A stretch of 14,884 nt of DNA from contig CAJPOL010000038.1 of assembly GCA_905372265.1 (NCBI GenBank), forward strand, positions 1 through 14,884, written 5' to 3'. Both the position numbers and the translations under genes were made by a program. The notes below the pieces were generated by a model. The model did not search any database. It had not been told where the DNA came from and worked only from the letters and a program-made list of their open reading frames with translations. The stretch is from an uncultured Treponema sp. GTDB lineage: Bacteria; Spirochaetota; Spirochaetia; Treponematales; Treponemataceae. Below are positions 14,785 to 14,884 of this stretch, in pieces; the first letter of the stretch is position 1, and each line of letters opens with the position of its first letter.

Positions 14785-14808
14785 TCCGCCTTTGCGCAGA
14801 CAAACGGA
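14785..14808 (-). promoter_or_regulatory. Possible leader hairpin of the lipoprotein gene
   Basis: On the minus strand TCCGTTTG (14808-14801) can pair with CAAA and CGGA (14794-14791 and 14788-14785) with a two-base bulge around a 6-nt loop. It sits about 20 nt before the ribosome binding site. I find no convincing -10/-35 pair for this gene: the TTGACA at 14853-14848 has no -10 at a proper distance. Confidence 0.25.
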
Positions 14809-14884
14809 TAATTTTATCTATATGCCGGACCCGGGTCGGTTATTATTGTCAAAAAATCAGTGGAACCCTTTAACTGTACTGTTA

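Noticed and set aside
14848..14853. TTGACA (minus strand) as the -35 of the lipoprotein gene
   Set aside because: The position 17 nt downstream is GTCCGG, and the first TATAGA-like hexamer is 24 nt away, outside the usual spacing.

Overview
The window looks like a stretch of a spirochaete chromosome, most likely an oral Treponema. The base composition is balanced (mid-40s %GC judged by eye). The gene set and protein style fit: an orphan cheW in a housekeeping operon, a LysM/LytM cell-wall protein, and a large lipoprotein ending in a formylglycine-generating-enzyme-like (SUMF1) domain, a type that treponemes carry in many copies. The genus assignment is inference. There are no rRNA, tRNA, CRISPR, insertion-sequence or phage genes that I can support.

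Layout. (1) 1-976: an unrecognised helical protein on the plus strand (124-708), then a decayed stretch. On the minus strand this stretch still reads as the C-terminal end of a broken gene, and near 910-938 it carries a good promoter for the next gene. (2) 977-4282, plus strand: valS (valyl-tRNA synthetase), followed 6 nt later by a small HD hydrolase whose metal-site residues have the spacing of MESH1/SpoT-type (p)ppGpp hydrolases. (3) 4327-12196, minus strand: one long, tightly packed run of eight genes, in transcription order cheW, a DegT-like PLP-fold protein, NAD kinase, recN, an unrecognised helical protein, a YfbR-like HD phosphohydrolase, a cyclic-nucleotide-binding-domain protein and a LysM-LytM protein. 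A strong promoter (TTGAAG, 17 nt, TATAAT) sits upstream of cheW. (4) 12197-12643: a 447-bp intergenic region with three hairpins and promoter-like elements on both strands. (5) 12644-14758, minus strand: a 704-aa lipoprotein with four ~80-residue repeats and a SUMF1-like domain.

The most striking DNA-level feature is an exact 212-bp tandem duplication (9369-9804) of the first 59 codons of recN plus its ribosome binding site. It is flanked and apparently seeded by a 12-bp microhomology, one copy of which is part of a terminator-like hairpin after nadK. Intact recN survives downstream of an out-of-frame 77-codon copy of its own start.

A second theme is loss of catalytic residues. The DegT-like protein lacks its PLP lysine, the LytM domain lacks most zinc ligands, the cyclic-nucleotide domain lacks the phosphate-binding arginine, the SUMF1 domain lacks a catalytic cysteine, and the YfbR-like protein seems to have a dead second HD domain at its N terminus. 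I see no convincing new multi-gene defence or biosynthetic system; most of the window is housekeeping. The points above are the ones worth checking.
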